From positions 201,809 through 265,808 of the forward strand of contig LM994636.1 in assembly GCA_000752995.2 (NCBI GenBank): 64,000 nucleotides of DNA, given 5' to 3'. Of this stretch, positions 17,200 through 27,284 are shown one piece after another. A program made the translations under genes and the position numbers. Positions within the stretch are counted from its first letter, which is position 1. Each line of letters starts with the position of its first letter. The notes beneath the pieces are model-generated. The model did not search any database. It had not been told where the DNA came from and saw nothing but the letters and a program-made list of their open reading frames with translations. Source of the DNA: Haemophilus massiliensis. Its GTDB lineage: Bacteria > Pseudomonadota > Gammaproteobacteria > Enterobacterales > Pasteurellaceae.

Positions 17200-17226
17200 T
17201 TGCTTTTGTGCAATGTATCTTGTAAT
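17200..17226 (+). promoter_or_regulatory. Possible promoter for asd
   Basis: TTGCTT at 17200-17205 and TGTAAT (five of six) at 17221-17226 are separated by 15 bases, shorter than ideal. The gap 17135-17280 shows no clear terminator for ftsX. Confidence 0.35.
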
Positions 17227-17280
17227 TAATTAACTGATATTTTTTATTTCAGACACAACATTATTAATAAGGAAAATTTT

Positions 17281-18396
17281 ATGCAAAACGTAGGTTTTAT
17301 CGGTTGGCGCGGCATGGTCGGCTCCGTATTGATGGATCGCATGCAGCAGGAAAGTGATTTTGCCAATATTAATCCGGTGTTTTTCACCACATCGCAAGCA
17401 GGGCAAAAGGCGCCGGTTTTCGGCGGTAAAGATGCGGGCGAGCTGAAAGACGCTTTTGATATCGACGAATTAAAAAAACTGGATATTATTGTCACTTGTC
17501 AGGGCGGTGATTACACCAATGCGGTATATCCGAAATTGAAAGCTACCGGTTGGAACGGTTATTGGGTCGATGCTGCCTCTGCGCTGCGGATGGAAAAAGA
17601 TGCGATTATTGTGCTGGATCCGGTTAACCAACATGTGATCAGCGAAGGTCTGAAAAACGGCGTTAAAACCTTTGTCGGCGGTAACTGCACCGTAAGTTTA
17701 ATGCTGATGGCGTTAGGCGGCTTATTTGAAAAAGACTTGGTGGAGTGGATTTCTGTTGCAACTTATCAGGCGGCATCGGGTGCGGGCGCAAAAAATATGC
17801 GTGAACTGTTGCTGCAAATGGGGCAGCTGGAAGCCAGCGTACAGGCCGAACTGGCGGATCCCGCATCATCAATTTTGGATATTGAGCGTAAAGTCACTGC
17901 TAAAATGCGTGCCGACGATTTCCCGATCGATAACTTCGGTGCGGCGTTAGGCGGCAGTTTAATTCCTTGGATCGACAAACTGCTGCCGGAAAGCGGGCAA
18001 ACCAAAGAAGAATGGAAAGGTTATGCAGAAACCAATAAAATTCTCGGTTTAAGTGACAATCCAATTCCGGTGGACGGTTTGTGCGTGCGTATCGGCGCGC
18101 TGCGTTGCCATAGTCAGGCATTTACGATCAAACTGAAAAAAGATCTGCCGTTAGCCGAAATTGAGCAGATTTTAGCCTCCCATAACGAATGGGTGAAAGT
18201 TATCCCGAACGATAAAGAAAGCACATTACGCGAGCTGACTCCGGCTAAAGTCACCGGCACGTTAAGCGTTCCGGTCGGACGTTTGCGCAAACTGGCGATG
18301 GGACCGGAATATGTGGCGGCGTTTACGGTAGGCGACCAACTGTTATGGGGAGCGGCGGAACCTGTACGTCGTATTCTTAAACAGTTAGTGGCGTAA
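17281..18396 (+). CDS. asd: Aspartate-semialdehyde dehydrogenase
   Basis: A 371-residue enzyme that reduces aspartyl-4-phosphate to aspartate semialdehyde with NADPH, the branch point to lysine, diaminopimelate, threonine and methionine. The N-terminal NADP-binding [11 protein letters not shown] and the active-site cysteine in GGNCTVSLM are clear, and length and sequence are of the gamma-proteobacterial Asd type. AAGGAAAA upstream of ATG 17281 is a good ribosome binding site. It appears monocistronic, with a hairpin terminator after the stop. Confidence 0.97.
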   Translation: MQNVGFIGWRGMVGSVLMDRMQQESDFANINPVFFTTSQAGQKAPVFGGKDAGELKDAFDIDELKKLDIIVTCQGGDYTNAVYPKLKATGWNGYWVDAASALRMEKDAIIVLDPVNQHVISEGLKNGVKTFVGGNCTVSLMLMALGGLFEKDLVEWISVATYQAASGAGAKNMRELLLQMGQLEASVQAELADPASSILDIERKVTAKMRADDFPIDNFGAALGGSLIPWIDKLLPESGQTKEEWKGYAETNKILGLSDNPIPVDGLCVRIGALRCHSQAFTIKLKKDLPLAEIEQILASHNEWVKVIPNDKESTLRELTPAKVTGTLSVPVGRLRKLAMGPEYVAAFTVGDQLLWGAAEPVRRILKQLVA

Positions 18397-18407
18397 CACA
18401 ATGTAAT

Positions 18408-18437
18408 AAGGGTTGTCTTCGGATAGCCCTTAATTGC
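18408..18437 (+). terminator. Terminator after asd
   Basis: A 10-bp stem (18408-18417 with 18422-18431, two G-T wobbles) closed by the stable tetraloop TTCG. The following AATTGCTT is a poor T tract, so efficiency may be modest. Confidence 0.55.
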
Positions 18438-18544
18438 TTAGAGGGATGATAATGCGTTTTTTGTAGGTCAAGGTCTCGCTTGGCTTAAGGATGTCTTATC
18501 ATTGCCCGATACACCTGTTTTTCAGCGGACAATAAACAATATAA

Positions 18545-19546
18545 ATGAATCCAATGATCAGAGAACCTCGTTTTTGTCAATTTGCTTTGGTGCAATTGCT
18601 CCCTTTTATTACACAGTTTCCCATTCAATATATCAACGGTAAAAATCACTGCCGTATTGCTTATCGCCACTTTATCCAGCCGCACAGCGTAACGCAACGC
18701 AAGCTGATGATTCTGGTTAACGGGCGGGCAGAAAATATTTTGAAATGGTCGGAGGTCGGCTACGACTTTTACCTGCGCGGCTATGACGTGCTGGTTTTTG
18801 ATCACCGCGGGCAGGGCTATTCGCAACGTTTACTGGCAGATCGTGAGAAGGGCTACATTGATGAATTTCGTTTTTATGCCGATGATATGGCGGCGGTAAT
18901 TGAACAGGTGAGCGGGTTGTATTCTTACCATAGTCAGCATGTTATCGCTCATTCGCTGGGGGCGCTGATCGCAGCGTATTATTTAGCGAATTATGATCAT
19001 CGGATTAAAAGTGCGGTCTTTTCTTCGCCGTTTTTCGGCTTGCCGACACGGCATCCGCTGCGCGATGAGTTGATTATTAATCTGATGATGCTGTTAGGAC
19101 AGGGAAAGCGCTATGTGTTCGGCAAAACGCCGTATAAACCGGCAAATTTGAACAATAACGAACTGAGTTTTTGTAAAACCCGCATGAAATGGATGAATCG
19201 GATTAATCGTAATTATCCCGAATTAAATTTGGGCGGTCCGACATTCCGTTGGGTGCATTTGTGTTTGACCGCAATAAAAGGCTTGCCGAAAATTTTGCCG
19301 CGGATTGAGATTCCGGTACTGGTTTTCCGTGCTGGTAAAGAAAAAATTGTGCGTAACGAAGAACTGGCAGCGTTGGTTGCGTTGCTGCCGCAGCATGAGC
19401 TAGTCGCGCTGGATAATGCCAAGCATGAAATTTTATTTGAACGCGATCCGCTGCGGGCACAGGCGCTGGAACGTATCTTTAAATTTATCGAAAATGATGC
19501 GACTACAGAATTGTTAACTGAAATAGCGCCACAGCAACACGCCTAA
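18545..19546 (+). CDS. pldB: Lysophospholipase L2 (alpha/beta hydrolase)
   Basis: A 333-residue serine hydrolase of the PldB/monoacylglycerol lipase family, which removes the remaining acyl chain from lysophospholipids at the inner membrane. The nucleophile elbow reads AHSLG, and the oxyanion region DHRGQGYS is visible upstream of it. The C-terminal His lies in NAKHEILFE. pldB next to yigL is also the E. coli arrangement, though here crcB lies between and both are on the other strand. Its last 33 bases overlap the convergent crcB. Confidence 0.88.
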   Translation: MNPMIREPRFCQFALVQLLPFITQFPIQYINGKNHCRIAYRHFIQPHSVTQRKLMILVNGRAENILKWSEVGYDFYLRGYDVLVFDHRGQGYSQRLLADREKGYIDEFRFYADDMAAVIEQVSGLYSYHSQHVIAHSLGALIAAYYLANYDHRIKSAVFSSPFFGLPTRHPLRDELIINLMMLLGQGKRYVFGKTPYKPANLNNNELSFCKTRMKWMNRINRNYPELNLGGPTFRWVHLCLTAIKGLPKILPRIEIPVLVFRAGKEKIVRNEELAALVALLPQHELVALDNAKHEILFERDPLRAQALERIFKFIENDATTELLTEIAPQQHA

Positions 19547-19897
19547 CGCAGTAAACAACAGACTGCCGAACAGATGCAACGACATCACGGTAAATGCCGG
19601 CAACCATTTAGCGCCGAGAAAATATTCCACCACTTCGGCGGAAAAAGAAGAAAACGTCGTCAAACCGCCGAGAAAACCGGTGACCAGAAATAAGCGCCAT
19701 GCGCCAGCAATCTGCGGATATTGCCAGAAAATCGCCAGCAACAGACCGATGATAAAACAGCCTGTATAATTGGCGATCAGCGTACCGAACGCCAGCAGCG
19801 AAAACAACGGATTCAGCAGCTGGCTCAAGCCCCAACGCGCAACGGCGCCCAGCGCGGCACCGCTGCCGACTAACAACACGGATTGCCACACCGACAT
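19514..19897 (-). CDS. crcB: Fluoride ion channel CrcB (Fluc)
   Basis: A 127-residue four-transmembrane protein that exports fluoride as a dual-topology dimer. The conserved patterns FGTLIAN and [10 protein letters not shown] are present. Its start overlaps the yigL stop (TGATG), so the two are coupled; its 3' end overlaps pldB by 33 bases on the opposite strand. No fluoride riboswitch was seen upstream because the gene begins within the yigL operon. Confidence 0.93.
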   Translation of the reverse strand: MSVWQSVLLVGSGAALGAVARWGLSQLLNPLFSLLAFGTLIANYTGCFIIGLLLAIFWQYPQIAGAWRLFLVTGFLGGLTTFSSFSAEVVEYFLGAKWLPAFTVMSLHLFGSLLFTALGVLLWRYFS

Positions 19898-20715
19898 CAG
19901 TACACTCCGAAAACGGCACGCAAATAACTTGCTACCGCTTCATGTTTGTTCAATCCGATCCGCTCCAGTTGCGGACAAGCCTGTAACAGGCGCGGATCTG
20001 CATTCGCCATAATATTGCCTTTGCCTACTTCGTTTAGCATTTCCACATCGTTCATGCCGTCGCCGAAAGCGATGCAGTTTTGCAAACCGTAATCCCGCGA
20101 CTGAATAATGCGCGCAAGTGCGGTCGCTTTTGACACATTTTTATTCATCACTTCCAGACAACTCGGCGTGGAATAAGTAATGTTCGCCACTGTGCCGAAA
20201 CGCGCCCGCAGCGCTTGTTCTATGGGCGCGACATCCTGTGGCGTCCGTCCGATAAAAAAGACTTTCTCCGTGCCGCGTCCGTGATGCTTGGCAAAATCCA
20301 CCACCTGATACATAAAACCGGAGTCTTTGTGATATTTCGCCATTTCCGGCACTTCGGTATTGATAAACCAGCCGTCGTCCTGATAGCTATTGACAAACAC
20401 ATTGTTGTGGTCAAAGGGCAGATTCATCATTGCCAGCGCAATATCTTCCGGCAGACTGTCACTCAACAGCAGATTGCCCTGCAAATCATGCACGCGTGCG
20501 CCGTTTGAGGTGATCATCAATGCTTGTTTTACGCTGACTTTGCTGAGAATGGACGCAACATCGGTGTGATTGCGACCGGTGGCGAGGATAATATCGACAT
20601 TTTTAGCGGCTAATTTTTCCAGCGTTTCAATGGTGAAATCACCGATAACATGATTGCCGTTAAGCAGCGTGCCGTCCAGATCGGAAACGACGGCACGAAA
20701 GGGAAGCGGTTGCAT
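19897..20715 (-). CDS. yigL: Cof-type HAD-family phosphatase YigL (pyridoxal phosphate phosphatase type)
   Basis: A 272-residue HAD-IIB hydrolase. Motif I SDLDGTLL with the nucleophile Asp, motif II TSNGAR and motif [12 protein letters not shown] are intact. It is closely similar to E. coli YigL, a sugar-phosphate and pyridoxal phosphate phosphatase, and the neighbourhood with pldB supports this. It is the first gene of a two-gene operon with crcB. Substrate is inferred from the family. Confidence 0.85.
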   Translation of the reverse strand: MQPLPFRAVVSDLDGTLLNGNHVIGDFTIETLEKLAAKNVDIILATGRNHTDVASILSKVSVKQALMITSNGARVHDLQGNLLLSDSLPEDIALAMMNLPFDHNNVFVNSYQDDGWFINTEVPEMAKYHKDSGFMYQVVDFAKHHGRGTEKVFFIGRTPQDVAPIEQALRARFGTVANITYSTPSCLEVMNKNVSKATALARIIQSRDYGLQNCIAFGDGMNDVEMLNEVGKGNIMANADPRLLQACPQLERIGLNKHEAVASYLRAVFGVY

Positions 20716-20829
20716 AAATTAAAATACCTTATTATTGTCAAATCAGGCGCTATGATAACAAAATTACACAAAAAAAGACCGCACTTTTGCGCATTTACCG
20801 CAATCCTTTGCGCAAAATAAAAAAATAAG

Positions 20830-20858
20830 TTGATTTATCTCTAAAATGTGCTATCAAT
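20830..20858 (+). promoter_or_regulatory. Predicted ilv operon promoter
   Basis: TTGATT at 20830-20835 and TATCAA at 20852-20857 (spacer 16) lie about 45 bases upstream of the leader peptide, in a very AT-rich stretch. A USS core on the minus strand lies at 20778-20786, upstream of it. Confidence 0.45.
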
Positions 20859-20904
20859 ATTAGCAATTGATTAAAAGCCATACCGGCTTGCACGGATTGA
20901 ATAC

Positions 20905-20997
20905 ATGAGCAAACAGCATTCCCTTCTCGGCATTATTATTAACCTCGCGGTGATTATTATTACCGCGGGGCGAGAGGTGCTGGTAGTCGGAATGTAA
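20905..20997 (+). CDS. ilvL: ilv operon leader peptide IlvL
   Basis: A 30-residue leader peptide, ATG 20905 to TAA 20995-20997. It is rich in the regulated amino acids: two Ile triplets (residues 10-12 and 17-19) plus four Leu and four Val. Ribosome stalling on these codons under branched-chain amino acid shortage would favour an antiterminator. A pause-type stem (CGCGGT at 20946-20951 with ACCGCG at 20962-20967) lies within the coding sequence, and the terminator follows at 21016. Confidence 0.92.
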   Translation: MSKQHSLLGIIINLAVIIITAGREVLVVGM

Positions 20998-21015
20998 TTT
21001 GCTTTCTTAGATCGG

Positions 21016-21049
21016 AAAACCCCTCGCAGTGATTGTCGAGGGGTTTTTT
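21016..21049 (+). terminator. ilv attenuator terminator
   Basis: A stem with AACCCCTCG (21018-21026) pairing with CGAGGGGTT (21037-21045), 10-base loop, then TTTT. This is a textbook intrinsic terminator between the ilvL stop and ilvG, 31 bases before the ilvG start. The pairing with upstream leader sequence GGGGCGAGAGG gives a plausible antiterminator. Confidence 0.9.
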
Positions 21050-21080
21050 GTGGGCGTTAATTTAATGGAATGGGTGAAAA

Positions 21081-22739
21081 ATGAACGGGGCTAAATTAGT
21101 AACGGCGTGCTTGAAAGCACATAATGTAACCACAGTATTCGGTTATCCGGGCGGCGCGATTATGCCGGTTTACGACGCAATTTATGATTCCGGTCTAGCG
21201 CATCTGTTGTGTCGTAACGAGCAGGGTGCGGCAATGGCGGCGATCGGTTATGCCAGAACCAGCGGAAAGACCGGGGTATGTATCGCCACATCGGGACCGG
21301 GCGCCACCAATTTGATCACCGGATTAGGCGATGCGTTAATGGATTCGGTACCGCTGGTGGCTATTACAGGGCAGGTCGCGTCACCGTTTATCGGTACCGA
21401 CGCCTTTCAGGAAGCGGATGTATTAGGATTATCCCTTGCCTGCACCAAACACAGTTTTATCGTACAACACATCGAAGAATTACCAGAAATTTTTGCCAAA
21501 GCCTTTCAAATCGCGCACAGCGGCCGTCCCGGCCCGGTTCTGATTGATATTCCCAAAGACGTACAATTTGCCGAAACCGATCTAACACCTTTTACATTAC
21601 CTGTTGAAAAACCGACCGCACTTTGCCATGACCAACTGCAACAAGCGCTTGACCTGCTGCAACATGCCAAACGCCCGGTTGTGTATGTGGGTGGCGGTGT
21701 CGGTATGGCCAATGCTGTGCCGGCGTTACGCGAGTTTTTGGCAGTCACGCAGATCCCGAGTATCTCCACCTTAAAAGGTCTTGGCGCCATTGCACCGGAC
21801 ACGCCTTATTACATGGGCATGATTGGCATGCACGGAACTAAGGCGGCAAATCTGGCGACCCAGGAAGCGGATTTATTGTTGGTATTCGGCGCGCGTTTTG
21901 ATGATCGAGTAACCGGCAAATTGGATACTTTCGCCCCCCATGCCAAAGTGATCCATTGTGATATTGACGTGGCGGAGCTGGGTAAATTGCGCCGTCCTGA
22001 TGTCGCATTGTGCTGCGATTTAACCGAAGTCTTTAACGCCTTAAGCCGTCCGCTGGCAATAGCCGAATGGCAGGCGGAAATTAATCGCCTGAAAGCGGCG
22101 TTTGATTTTCGTTATGCGCAGAATCTGGGTGAGCAGCCGATCAACCCTTGGTGGTTGCTCAACAGCGTATCCACCAGAAAAAACAAACAAAGCATTGTGG
22201 TAACCGATGTGGGGCAGCATCAAATGTGGTCGGCGCAGCATATGCAGCATCATGCACCGCAAAACTATATTACCTCCGCCGGCTTTGGCACTATGGGATT
22301 CGGTTTGCCAGCGGCGATCGGCGCGCAGAAAGCCCGTCCGCAGGATGAAGTGATTTTGATCACCGGCGACGGTTCGTTGATGATGAACGTACAGGAACTG
22401 GGCACTATTAAACGCGCGCAGACGCCGATTAAAATCGTGCTGCTGGACAATCAGCGTTTAGGTATGGTGCGGCAATGGCAGACGTTGTTCTTTCAAGCGC
22501 GCCACAGCAATACAATACTGGATGATAATCCTGATTTCGTCACCCTTGCCGCCGCCTTCGGTATTCGGGGCGAACGCATTGAACGAGGCGCTGATGTGGA
22601 AGCAGCGTTGGAGCGCTTATTTGCCAGCGAACAGGCGTATCTGCTGCATGTTTGCATTCCGGCGGAAGAAAACGTTTGGCCGTTAGTTCCGCCGAACGCT
22701 TGTAATAAAGATATGCTTGAAGAAGAAATGAGAGGATAA
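21081..22739 (+). CDS. ilvG: Acetolactate synthase II large subunit
   Basis: A 552-residue thiamine-diphosphate enzyme that joins two pyruvates, or pyruvate and 2-oxobutyrate, in valine, leucine and isoleucine synthesis. The N-terminal GYPGGAIMP with catalytic Glu in RNEQGAA, the FAD region [11 protein letters not shown] and the TPP motif [11 protein letters not shown] through [11 protein letters not shown] are all intact. Unlike the E. coli K-12 ilvG frameshift, this gene is open throughout. It is preceded by the attenuator and followed one base later by ilvM. Confidence 0.96.
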   Translation: MNGAKLVTACLKAHNVTTVFGYPGGAIMPVYDAIYDSGLAHLLCRNEQGAAMAAIGYARTSGKTGVCIATSGPGATNLITGLGDALMDSVPLVAITGQVASPFIGTDAFQEADVLGLSLACTKHSFIVQHIEELPEIFAKAFQIAHSGRPGPVLIDIPKDVQFAETDLTPFTLPVEKPTALCHDQLQQALDLLQHAKRPVVYVGGGVGMANAVPALREFLAVTQIPSISTLKGLGAIAPDTPYYMGMIGMHGTKAANLATQEADLLLVFGARFDDRVTGKLDTFAPHAKVIHCDIDVAELGKLRRPDVALCCDLTEVFNALSRPLAIAEWQAEINRLKAAFDFRYAQNLGEQPINPWWLLNSVSTRKNKQSIVVTDVGQHQMWSAQHMQHHAPQNYITSAGFGTMGFGLPAAIGAQKARPQDEVILITGDGSLMMNVQELGTIKRAQTPIKIVLLDNQRLGMVRQWQTLFFQARHSNTILDDNPDFVTLAAAFGIRGERIERGADVEAALERLFASEQAYLLHVCIPAEENVWPLVPPNACNKDMLEEEMRG

Positions 22740-22740
22740 T

Positions 22741-22959
22741 ATGCAGCAGTACGAATTAACCATAAAAGCGGGCAGACGCCCGGAAACGCTGGAGCGTTTA
22801 TTGCGGGTGATGCGTCACCGCGGCTTTGAAGTGATTGAATTACATACTGAAACGCAACAAAAAGAAATTTTGTTGCAGGTTAAGGTGCAAAGCGACAGAG
22901 CGATTACACTGTTATGTAATCAGCTGGTCAAATTGCCGGATGTGATTGAATTGAAATAA
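22741..22959 (+). CDS. ilvM: Acetolactate synthase II small (regulatory) subunit
   Basis: A 72-residue single ACT-domain protein, the usual size of IlvM, which is required for full activity of IlvG. The pattern RRPETLERLLRVMRHRGF is characteristic. It starts right after the ilvG stop with AGAGGA as ribosome binding site. In E. coli ilvE follows; here a 116-base gap with a USS core leads directly to ilvD. Confidence 0.93.
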   Translation: MQQYELTIKAGRRPETLERLLRVMRHRGFEVIELHTETQQKEILLQVKVQSDRAITLLCNQLVKLPDVIELK

Positions 22960-23075
22960 ACATCAAAAATACGGGTTTTATACTAAAAACAGCGTAAAAA
23001 CCGACCGCACTTTTATTTTGGAATTTCGCGTATGACCCCATACGCCATGTAATATTAAATTAACTTGGAGAGATT

Positions 23076-24911
23076 ATGCCTAAACTACGTTCTGCGACCA
23101 GCACTCAAGGTCGCAATATGGCCGGTGCCCGCGCATTATGGCGTGCCACCGGAATGAAAGAAGATGACTTCGGTAAACCGATTATCGCTGTAGTGAATTC
23201 GTTCACTCAATTCGTACCGGGGCATGTGCATTTACGCGATGTCGGCAAGCTGGTGGCGGAGCAAATCGAAGCCGCGGGCGGCGTGGCGAAAGAATTCAAT
23301 ACCATTGCGGTGGACGACGGTATTGCCATGGGACACGGCGGTATGCTGTATTCCCTGCCGAGCCGCGATCTGATTGCCGACAGCGTGGAATATATGGTAA
23401 ACGCCCATTGTGCCGACGCCATGGTGTGTATTTCCAATTGCGATAAAATCACGCCGGGAATGTTAATGGCGTCGCTGCGCCTGAATATTCCGACGGTTTT
23501 TGTTTCCGGCGGACCAATGGAAGCGGGCAAAACCAAACTGTCTGATCAACTGATTAAGCTAGATCTGGTCGATGCCATGGTACAAAGTGCGGATAAAAAC
23601 GTGTCCGATGCCGACGTGGCGGCAATCGAGCGCTCCGCCTGTCCAACCTGCGGCTCCTGTTCCGGTATGTTCACCGCCAATTCCATGAACTGTTTAACCG
23701 AAGCGTTGGGATTAAGTTTGCCGGGCAACGGCTCCTGTTTGGCGACCCATGCGGATCGCAAACAATTATTTTTAAATGCCGCCACACAAATTGTGGCGCT
23801 GTGCCACAAATATTATCAACAGAATGACGAATCCGTGTTGCCGCGCGCAATTGCTACCAAAGCCGCATTTGAAAACGCCATGAGTTTGGATATTGCCATG
23901 GGCGGTTCGACCAATACCGTATTGCATTTATTGGCGGCGGCGCAGGAAGCCGGGGTGGATTTCACTATGGCGGATATCGACCGTTTGTCCCGCCGCGTGC
24001 CTTGTTTGAGCAAAGTCGCACCGAATACCAATAAATACCACATGGAAGATGTTCATCGCGCCGGCGGCATTATGGCGATTTTGGGCGAGCTGGCACGCGC
24101 TGGTTTGCTGCACAACGATACTCGTACCGTGCTGGGAACCAGTTTGGGCGAGCAAATCGCCGCTTATGACATTATGCAGACGCAAGATCCTGTCGTACAT
24201 CGCTTCTTCCGTGCTGGACCTGCCGGTATTCGCACGACGCAAGCCTTCTCGCAAGATTGTCGTTGGGACAGCGTGGATAATGACCGTCAGCACGGTTGTA
24301 TCCGCAGCAAAGAATTCGCTTACAGTCAGGACGGCGGCTTGGCAATGTTGTCAGGCAATATCGCGCAGGACGGTTGCATTGTTAAAACCGCCGGCGTGGA
24401 TGAGTCCATTTTGACGTTTAACGGCACCGCCATTGTATTTGAAAGTCAGGAAGACGCGGTGGCAGGCATTCTGGGCGGTAAAGTGCAGGCAGGGCATGTG
24501 GTGGTGATTCGTTACGAAGGACCGAAAGGTGGACCGGGAATGCAGGAAATGCTGTATCCGACCAGTTATCTGAAATCCATGGGCTTGGGCAAAGCCTGTG
24601 CGTTGTTGACGGACGGACGTTTTTCCGGCGGCACTTCCGGTTTGTCTATCGGTCACTGTTCACCGGAGGCAGCAGCGGGCGGTACGATTGGGCTGGTCAG
24701 AGACGGCGACCGTATTGAAATTGATATTCCGAACCGATCTATTCACCTGGCGGTATCCGAACAGGAACTGGCACAGCGCCGTGCGCAGCAGGACGCAAGC
24801 GGCTGGCAACCGGCAAACCGTCAGCGTGAAGTCTCCTTCGCCTTAAAAGTTTACGCCCATTTTGCCACTTCCGCCGATAAAGGCGCAGTGCGGGATAAAT
24901 CGAAAATTTAA
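23076..24911 (+). CDS. ilvD: Dihydroxy-acid dehydratase
   Basis: A 611-residue Fe-S enzyme that dehydrates 2,3-dihydroxy-isovalerate and -methylvalerate. Cluster-binding cysteines are visible in [10 protein letters not shown] and [17 protein letters not shown]; the C-terminal [14 protein letters not shown] and the end GAVRDKSK match the family. GGAGAG upstream of ATG 23076 is a strong ribosome binding site. A USS-based hairpin follows the stop and separates it from ilvA. Confidence 0.97.
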   Translation: MPKLRSATSTQGRNMAGARALWRATGMKEDDFGKPIIAVVNSFTQFVPGHVHLRDVGKLVAEQIEAAGGVAKEFNTIAVDDGIAMGHGGMLYSLPSRDLIADSVEYMVNAHCADAMVCISNCDKITPGMLMASLRLNIPTVFVSGGPMEAGKTKLSDQLIKLDLVDAMVQSADKNVSDADVAAIERSACPTCGSCSGMFTANSMNCLTEALGLSLPGNGSCLATHADRKQLFLNAATQIVALCHKYYQQNDESVLPRAIATKAAFENAMSLDIAMGGSTNTVLHLLAAAQEAGVDFTMADIDRLSRRVPCLSKVAPNTNKYHMEDVHRAGGIMAILGELARAGLLHNDTRTVLGTSLGEQIAAYDIMQTQDPVVHRFFRAGPAGIRTTQAFSQDCRWDSVDNDRQHGCIRSKEFAYSQDGGLAMLSGNIAQDGCIVKTAGVDESILTFNGTAIVFESQEDAVAGILGGKVQAGHVVVIRYEGPKGGPGMQEMLYPTSYLKSMGLGKACALLTDGRFSGGTSGLSIGHCSPEAAAGGTIGLVRDGDRIEIDIPNRSIHLAVSEQELAQRRAQQDASGWQPANRQREVSFALKVYAHFATSADKGAVRDKSKI

Positions 24912-24918
24912 TTAACCG

Positions 24919-24948
24919 AAAAGTGCGGTAAAAATAACCGCACTTTTT
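24919..24948 (+). terminator. USS inverted-pair terminator between ilvD and ilvA
   Basis: AAAAGTGCGGT (24919-24929) and ACCGCACTTTT (24937-24947) form a perfect 11-bp stem with a 7-base loop and run into TTTTT. It is made from two facing uptake signal sequences. It ends two bases before the first possible ilvA start, so ilvA expression depends on read-through. Confidence 0.8.
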
Positions 24949-24949
24949 C

Positions 24950-26500
24950 ATGAGTAACAGACGTATGGTTTATAATTTAGCAGCTCAGCCGAGCGGTGCT
25001 GAGTATCTTAGAGCAGTATTAAGCTCAAAAGTGTATGAATTGGCGCAGGTGACGCCGTTGCAGCCGATGGAAAAACTGTCCGAACGGTTGGGCAATCGGA
25101 TTTTGGTAAAACGCGAAGACCGTCAACCGGTGCACAGCTTTAAGTTGCGCGGTGCTTATGCCATGATTTCAGGTCTGACACAGGCGCAGAAAGATGCCGG
25201 TGTGATCGCTGCGTCTGCCGGGAATCACGCACAGGGCGTGGCATTGTCGGCAAAACATCTCGGTTTGCAGGCGCTGATTGTGATGCCGCAAAATACACCG
25301 AGTATTAAAGTTGATGCGGTGCGCGGATTTGGCGGCGAAGTGCTGCTGTACGGTGCGAATTTCGATGAGGCGAAAGCGAAAGCAATTGAATTGTCACAGA
25401 GTAAAAATATGACGTTTATTCCGCCTTTTGATCATCCGGCAGTGATCGCAGGACAAGGCTCGCTGGCAATGGAACTGTTACAGCAAAATACCCATATTGA
25501 TCGCATTTTTGTTCCGGTTGGCGGTGGCGGTCTGGCGGCAGGCGTTGCGGTGTTGATTAAGCAGCTGATGCCGGAAATCAAGGTAATTGGGGTTGAAAGC
25601 AAGGATTCTGCCTGTTTATATGAAGCCTTGCAGGCGGGGCATCCGGTGGATTTACAACGAGTCGGTTTATTTGCTGACGGTGTTGCGGTAAAACGTATCG
25701 GCGAGGAAACCTTCCGTGTATGCCGGCAATATCTGGATGATGTAGTGTTGGTGGACGGTGATGAGATTTGTGCGGCGATGAAAGATATATTTGAAAATGT
25801 ACGCGCCGTGTCCGAGCCGTCCGGTGCAGTATCCTTAGCTGGACTGAAAAAATATGCACAGCAGCATGATCTGCACGGTGAAACGCTGGTGAATATTCTA
25901 TCCGGCGCGAACCTGAATTTTCATACTTTGCGTTATGTTTCCGAACGTTGTGAAATCGGTGAAAAACGTGAAGCCATGCTGGCGGTGACGATTCCGGAAG
26001 AAAAGGGCAGTTTTTTGCGTTTCTGTCATTTGTTGGGCGATCGTGCTGTAACCGAGTTCAATTATCGTTATGCCGACCAGACCCAAGCCTGTATTTTTGT
26101 CGGGGTACGGATCAGCGGCGAACGGGAGAAGGCGGAAATTATCGAGCAGCTCCAGCAAAACGGTTATTCGGTGATGGATCTGTCGGATGATGATGTCGCT
26201 AAGACTCATATTCGCTACATGATCGGCGGGCGCTCTTCCAGCCCGGCGAAAGAGCGGTTATATAGTTTTGAGTTTCCTGAACAGAAAGGCGCGCTGCTGA
26301 AATTTTTGGAAATGCTCGGCACTCATTGGAATATTTCGCTGTTTCATTATCGTGCGCACGGTGCGGATTACGGCAATGTGTTGGCGGGATTCCAATTTAA
26401 TCAGAACGATGAAATCCGATTTAACGGGCATTTGGAAGAATTGGCGTATCGCTATCAGGATGTTACCGACAGCCCGGCGTATCGTTATTTTCTGGGCTAA
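24950..26500 (+). CDS. ilvA: Threonine deaminase (threonine ammonia-lyase, biosynthetic)
   Basis: A PLP enzyme that converts threonine to 2-oxobutyrate, the first step to isoleucine, and is inhibited by isoleucine. The PLP lysine lies in SFKLRGAYAM, the phosphate-binding loop in PVGGGGLAAG, and two ACT-like regulatory domains occupy about residues 330-515, as in E. coli IlvA. Two starts are possible: ATG 24950 (516 residues), immediately after the USS hairpin, and ATG 24965 (511 residues), which leaves more room for a ribosome binding site. No separate promoter is obvious. Confidence 0.96.
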   Translation: MSNRRMVYNLAAQPSGAEYLRAVLSSKVYELAQVTPLQPMEKLSERLGNRILVKREDRQPVHSFKLRGAYAMISGLTQAQKDAGVIAASAGNHAQGVALSAKHLGLQALIVMPQNTPSIKVDAVRGFGGEVLLYGANFDEAKAKAIELSQSKNMTFIPPFDHPAVIAGQGSLAMELLQQNTHIDRIFVPVGGGGLAAGVAVLIKQLMPEIKVIGVESKDSACLYEALQAGHPVDLQRVGLFADGVAVKRIGEETFRVCRQYLDDVVLVDGDEICAAMKDIFENVRAVSEPSGAVSLAGLKKYAQQHDLHGETLVNILSGANLNFHTLRYVSERCEIGEKREAMLAVTIPEEKGSFLRFCHLLGDRAVTEFNYRYADQTQACIFVGVRISGEREKAEIIEQLQQNGYSVMDLSDDDVAKTHIRYMIGGRSSSPAKERLYSFEFPEQKGALLKFLEMLGTHWNISLFHYRAHGADYGNVLAGFQFNQNDEIRFNGHLEELAYRYQDVTDSPAYRYFLG

Positions 26501-26507
26501 CTACCAG

Positions 26508-26545
26508 CGGCAAGGACGCCGTCGCTTTCCTTGCCGTTGTAATTC
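26508..26545. terminator. Terminator between ilvA and convergent DUF3108-like gene
   Basis: CGGCAAGGA (26508-26516) pairs with TCCTTGCCG (26528-26536), 11-base loop, followed by TTGTAATT on the plus strand. It lies between two converging genes and could serve ilvA. Confidence 0.5.
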
Positions 26546-26548
26546 TGA

Positions 26549-27178
26549 TTATTTGACGAATTCGCTGAAGGTCAGTTCGTAATGATCACCGTCTTTATCG
26601 TAGGAAATATAGCGCGGGAATTGTTCTCCGGCGTGTTTTTTCACGATAAAGGCTTTCTCACCGGTGTGAAATTGATAAGTAATTTCCGTGACATTTTGTT
26701 TATTATATTTCACTTGACGTTCATTTTTCTTCACGAAGACGTTGGTCATCGGATACAGTTTTTTACCGTTAGTAATCTGAAAATTCACCGGCAATTTATC
26801 AAAATAACTTAACTGAAAGGCAACGGTGAACAAATCAAAGGTCGGTATGTTCATAGCTTCTGTTTTCAGACCATCTTTAACTTTGCCGTATTCAATGGCA
26901 TTGCCTTTAATATTGGCTTTGGCATAGACTTTGTCGTTACGGGTATCCTGATAGCTGAGCATATTAAACTGTCTGCCGCTTTGCGTTCCGTTGGATTTGA
27001 ATTTGATGTTATACAGTGGCACGTTAATTTGCGCGTTCACATAATATTGTTTGCCGTCGGTGTTGAAATGAACATAGGCGGGCATTAAATAGTTTGAGCT
27101 GTATTTTATCTTGGTGTTCAGATTCGCCCAAGCGGGTACGGCGAATAGTGCGATAAGTAATATTTTGATTAGTTTCAT
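26549..27178 (-). CDS. Periplasmic protein of unknown function (DUF3108-like)
   Basis: A 209-residue exported protein with a signal peptide cleaved near PAWA (residue 18). The mature protein is predicted to be almost all beta-strand with many Lys, Asn and Tyr residues, resembling DUF3108 envelope proteins. It has no lipobox and no recognisable catalytic motif. It stands alone, converging on ilvA and 106 bases downstream of trpS on the same strand, with the trpS terminator between. Function is not known to me. Confidence 0.7.
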   Translation of the reverse strand: MKLIKILLIALFAVPAWANLNTKIKYSSNYLMPAYVHFNTDGKQYYVNAQINVPLYNIKFKSNGTQSGRQFNMLSYQDTRNDKVYAKANIKGNAIEYGKVKDGLKTEAMNIPTFDLFTVAFQLSYFDKLPVNFQITNGKKLYPMTNVFVKKNERQVKYNKQNVTEITYQFHTGEKAFIVKKHAGEQFPRYISYDKDGDHYELTFSEFVK

Positions 27179-27242
27179 TCTGCGTCCCTCAAAATCATAT
27201 AAAAAGTTTATAGTTAGAGTCGGTTTATGCGGATTAGTTCAG

Positions 27243-27264
27243 AAAAAAGGCGGACATCCGCCCG
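27243..27264 (-). terminator. Terminator of the rpe-gph-trpS operon
   Basis: On the minus strand GGCGG-ATGT-CCGCC (27262-27249) is followed by six T residues (complement of 27243-27248). It is a compact, strong intrinsic terminator 20 bases after the trpS stop. Confidence 0.8.
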
Positions 27265-27284
27265 CCTCATCGCCATTTACCGGT

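Noticed and set aside
23036..23055. Mini-frame between ilvM and ilvD as a second leader peptide
   Set aside because: Only six codons (MTPYAM), no regulatory codon run and no terminator after it.
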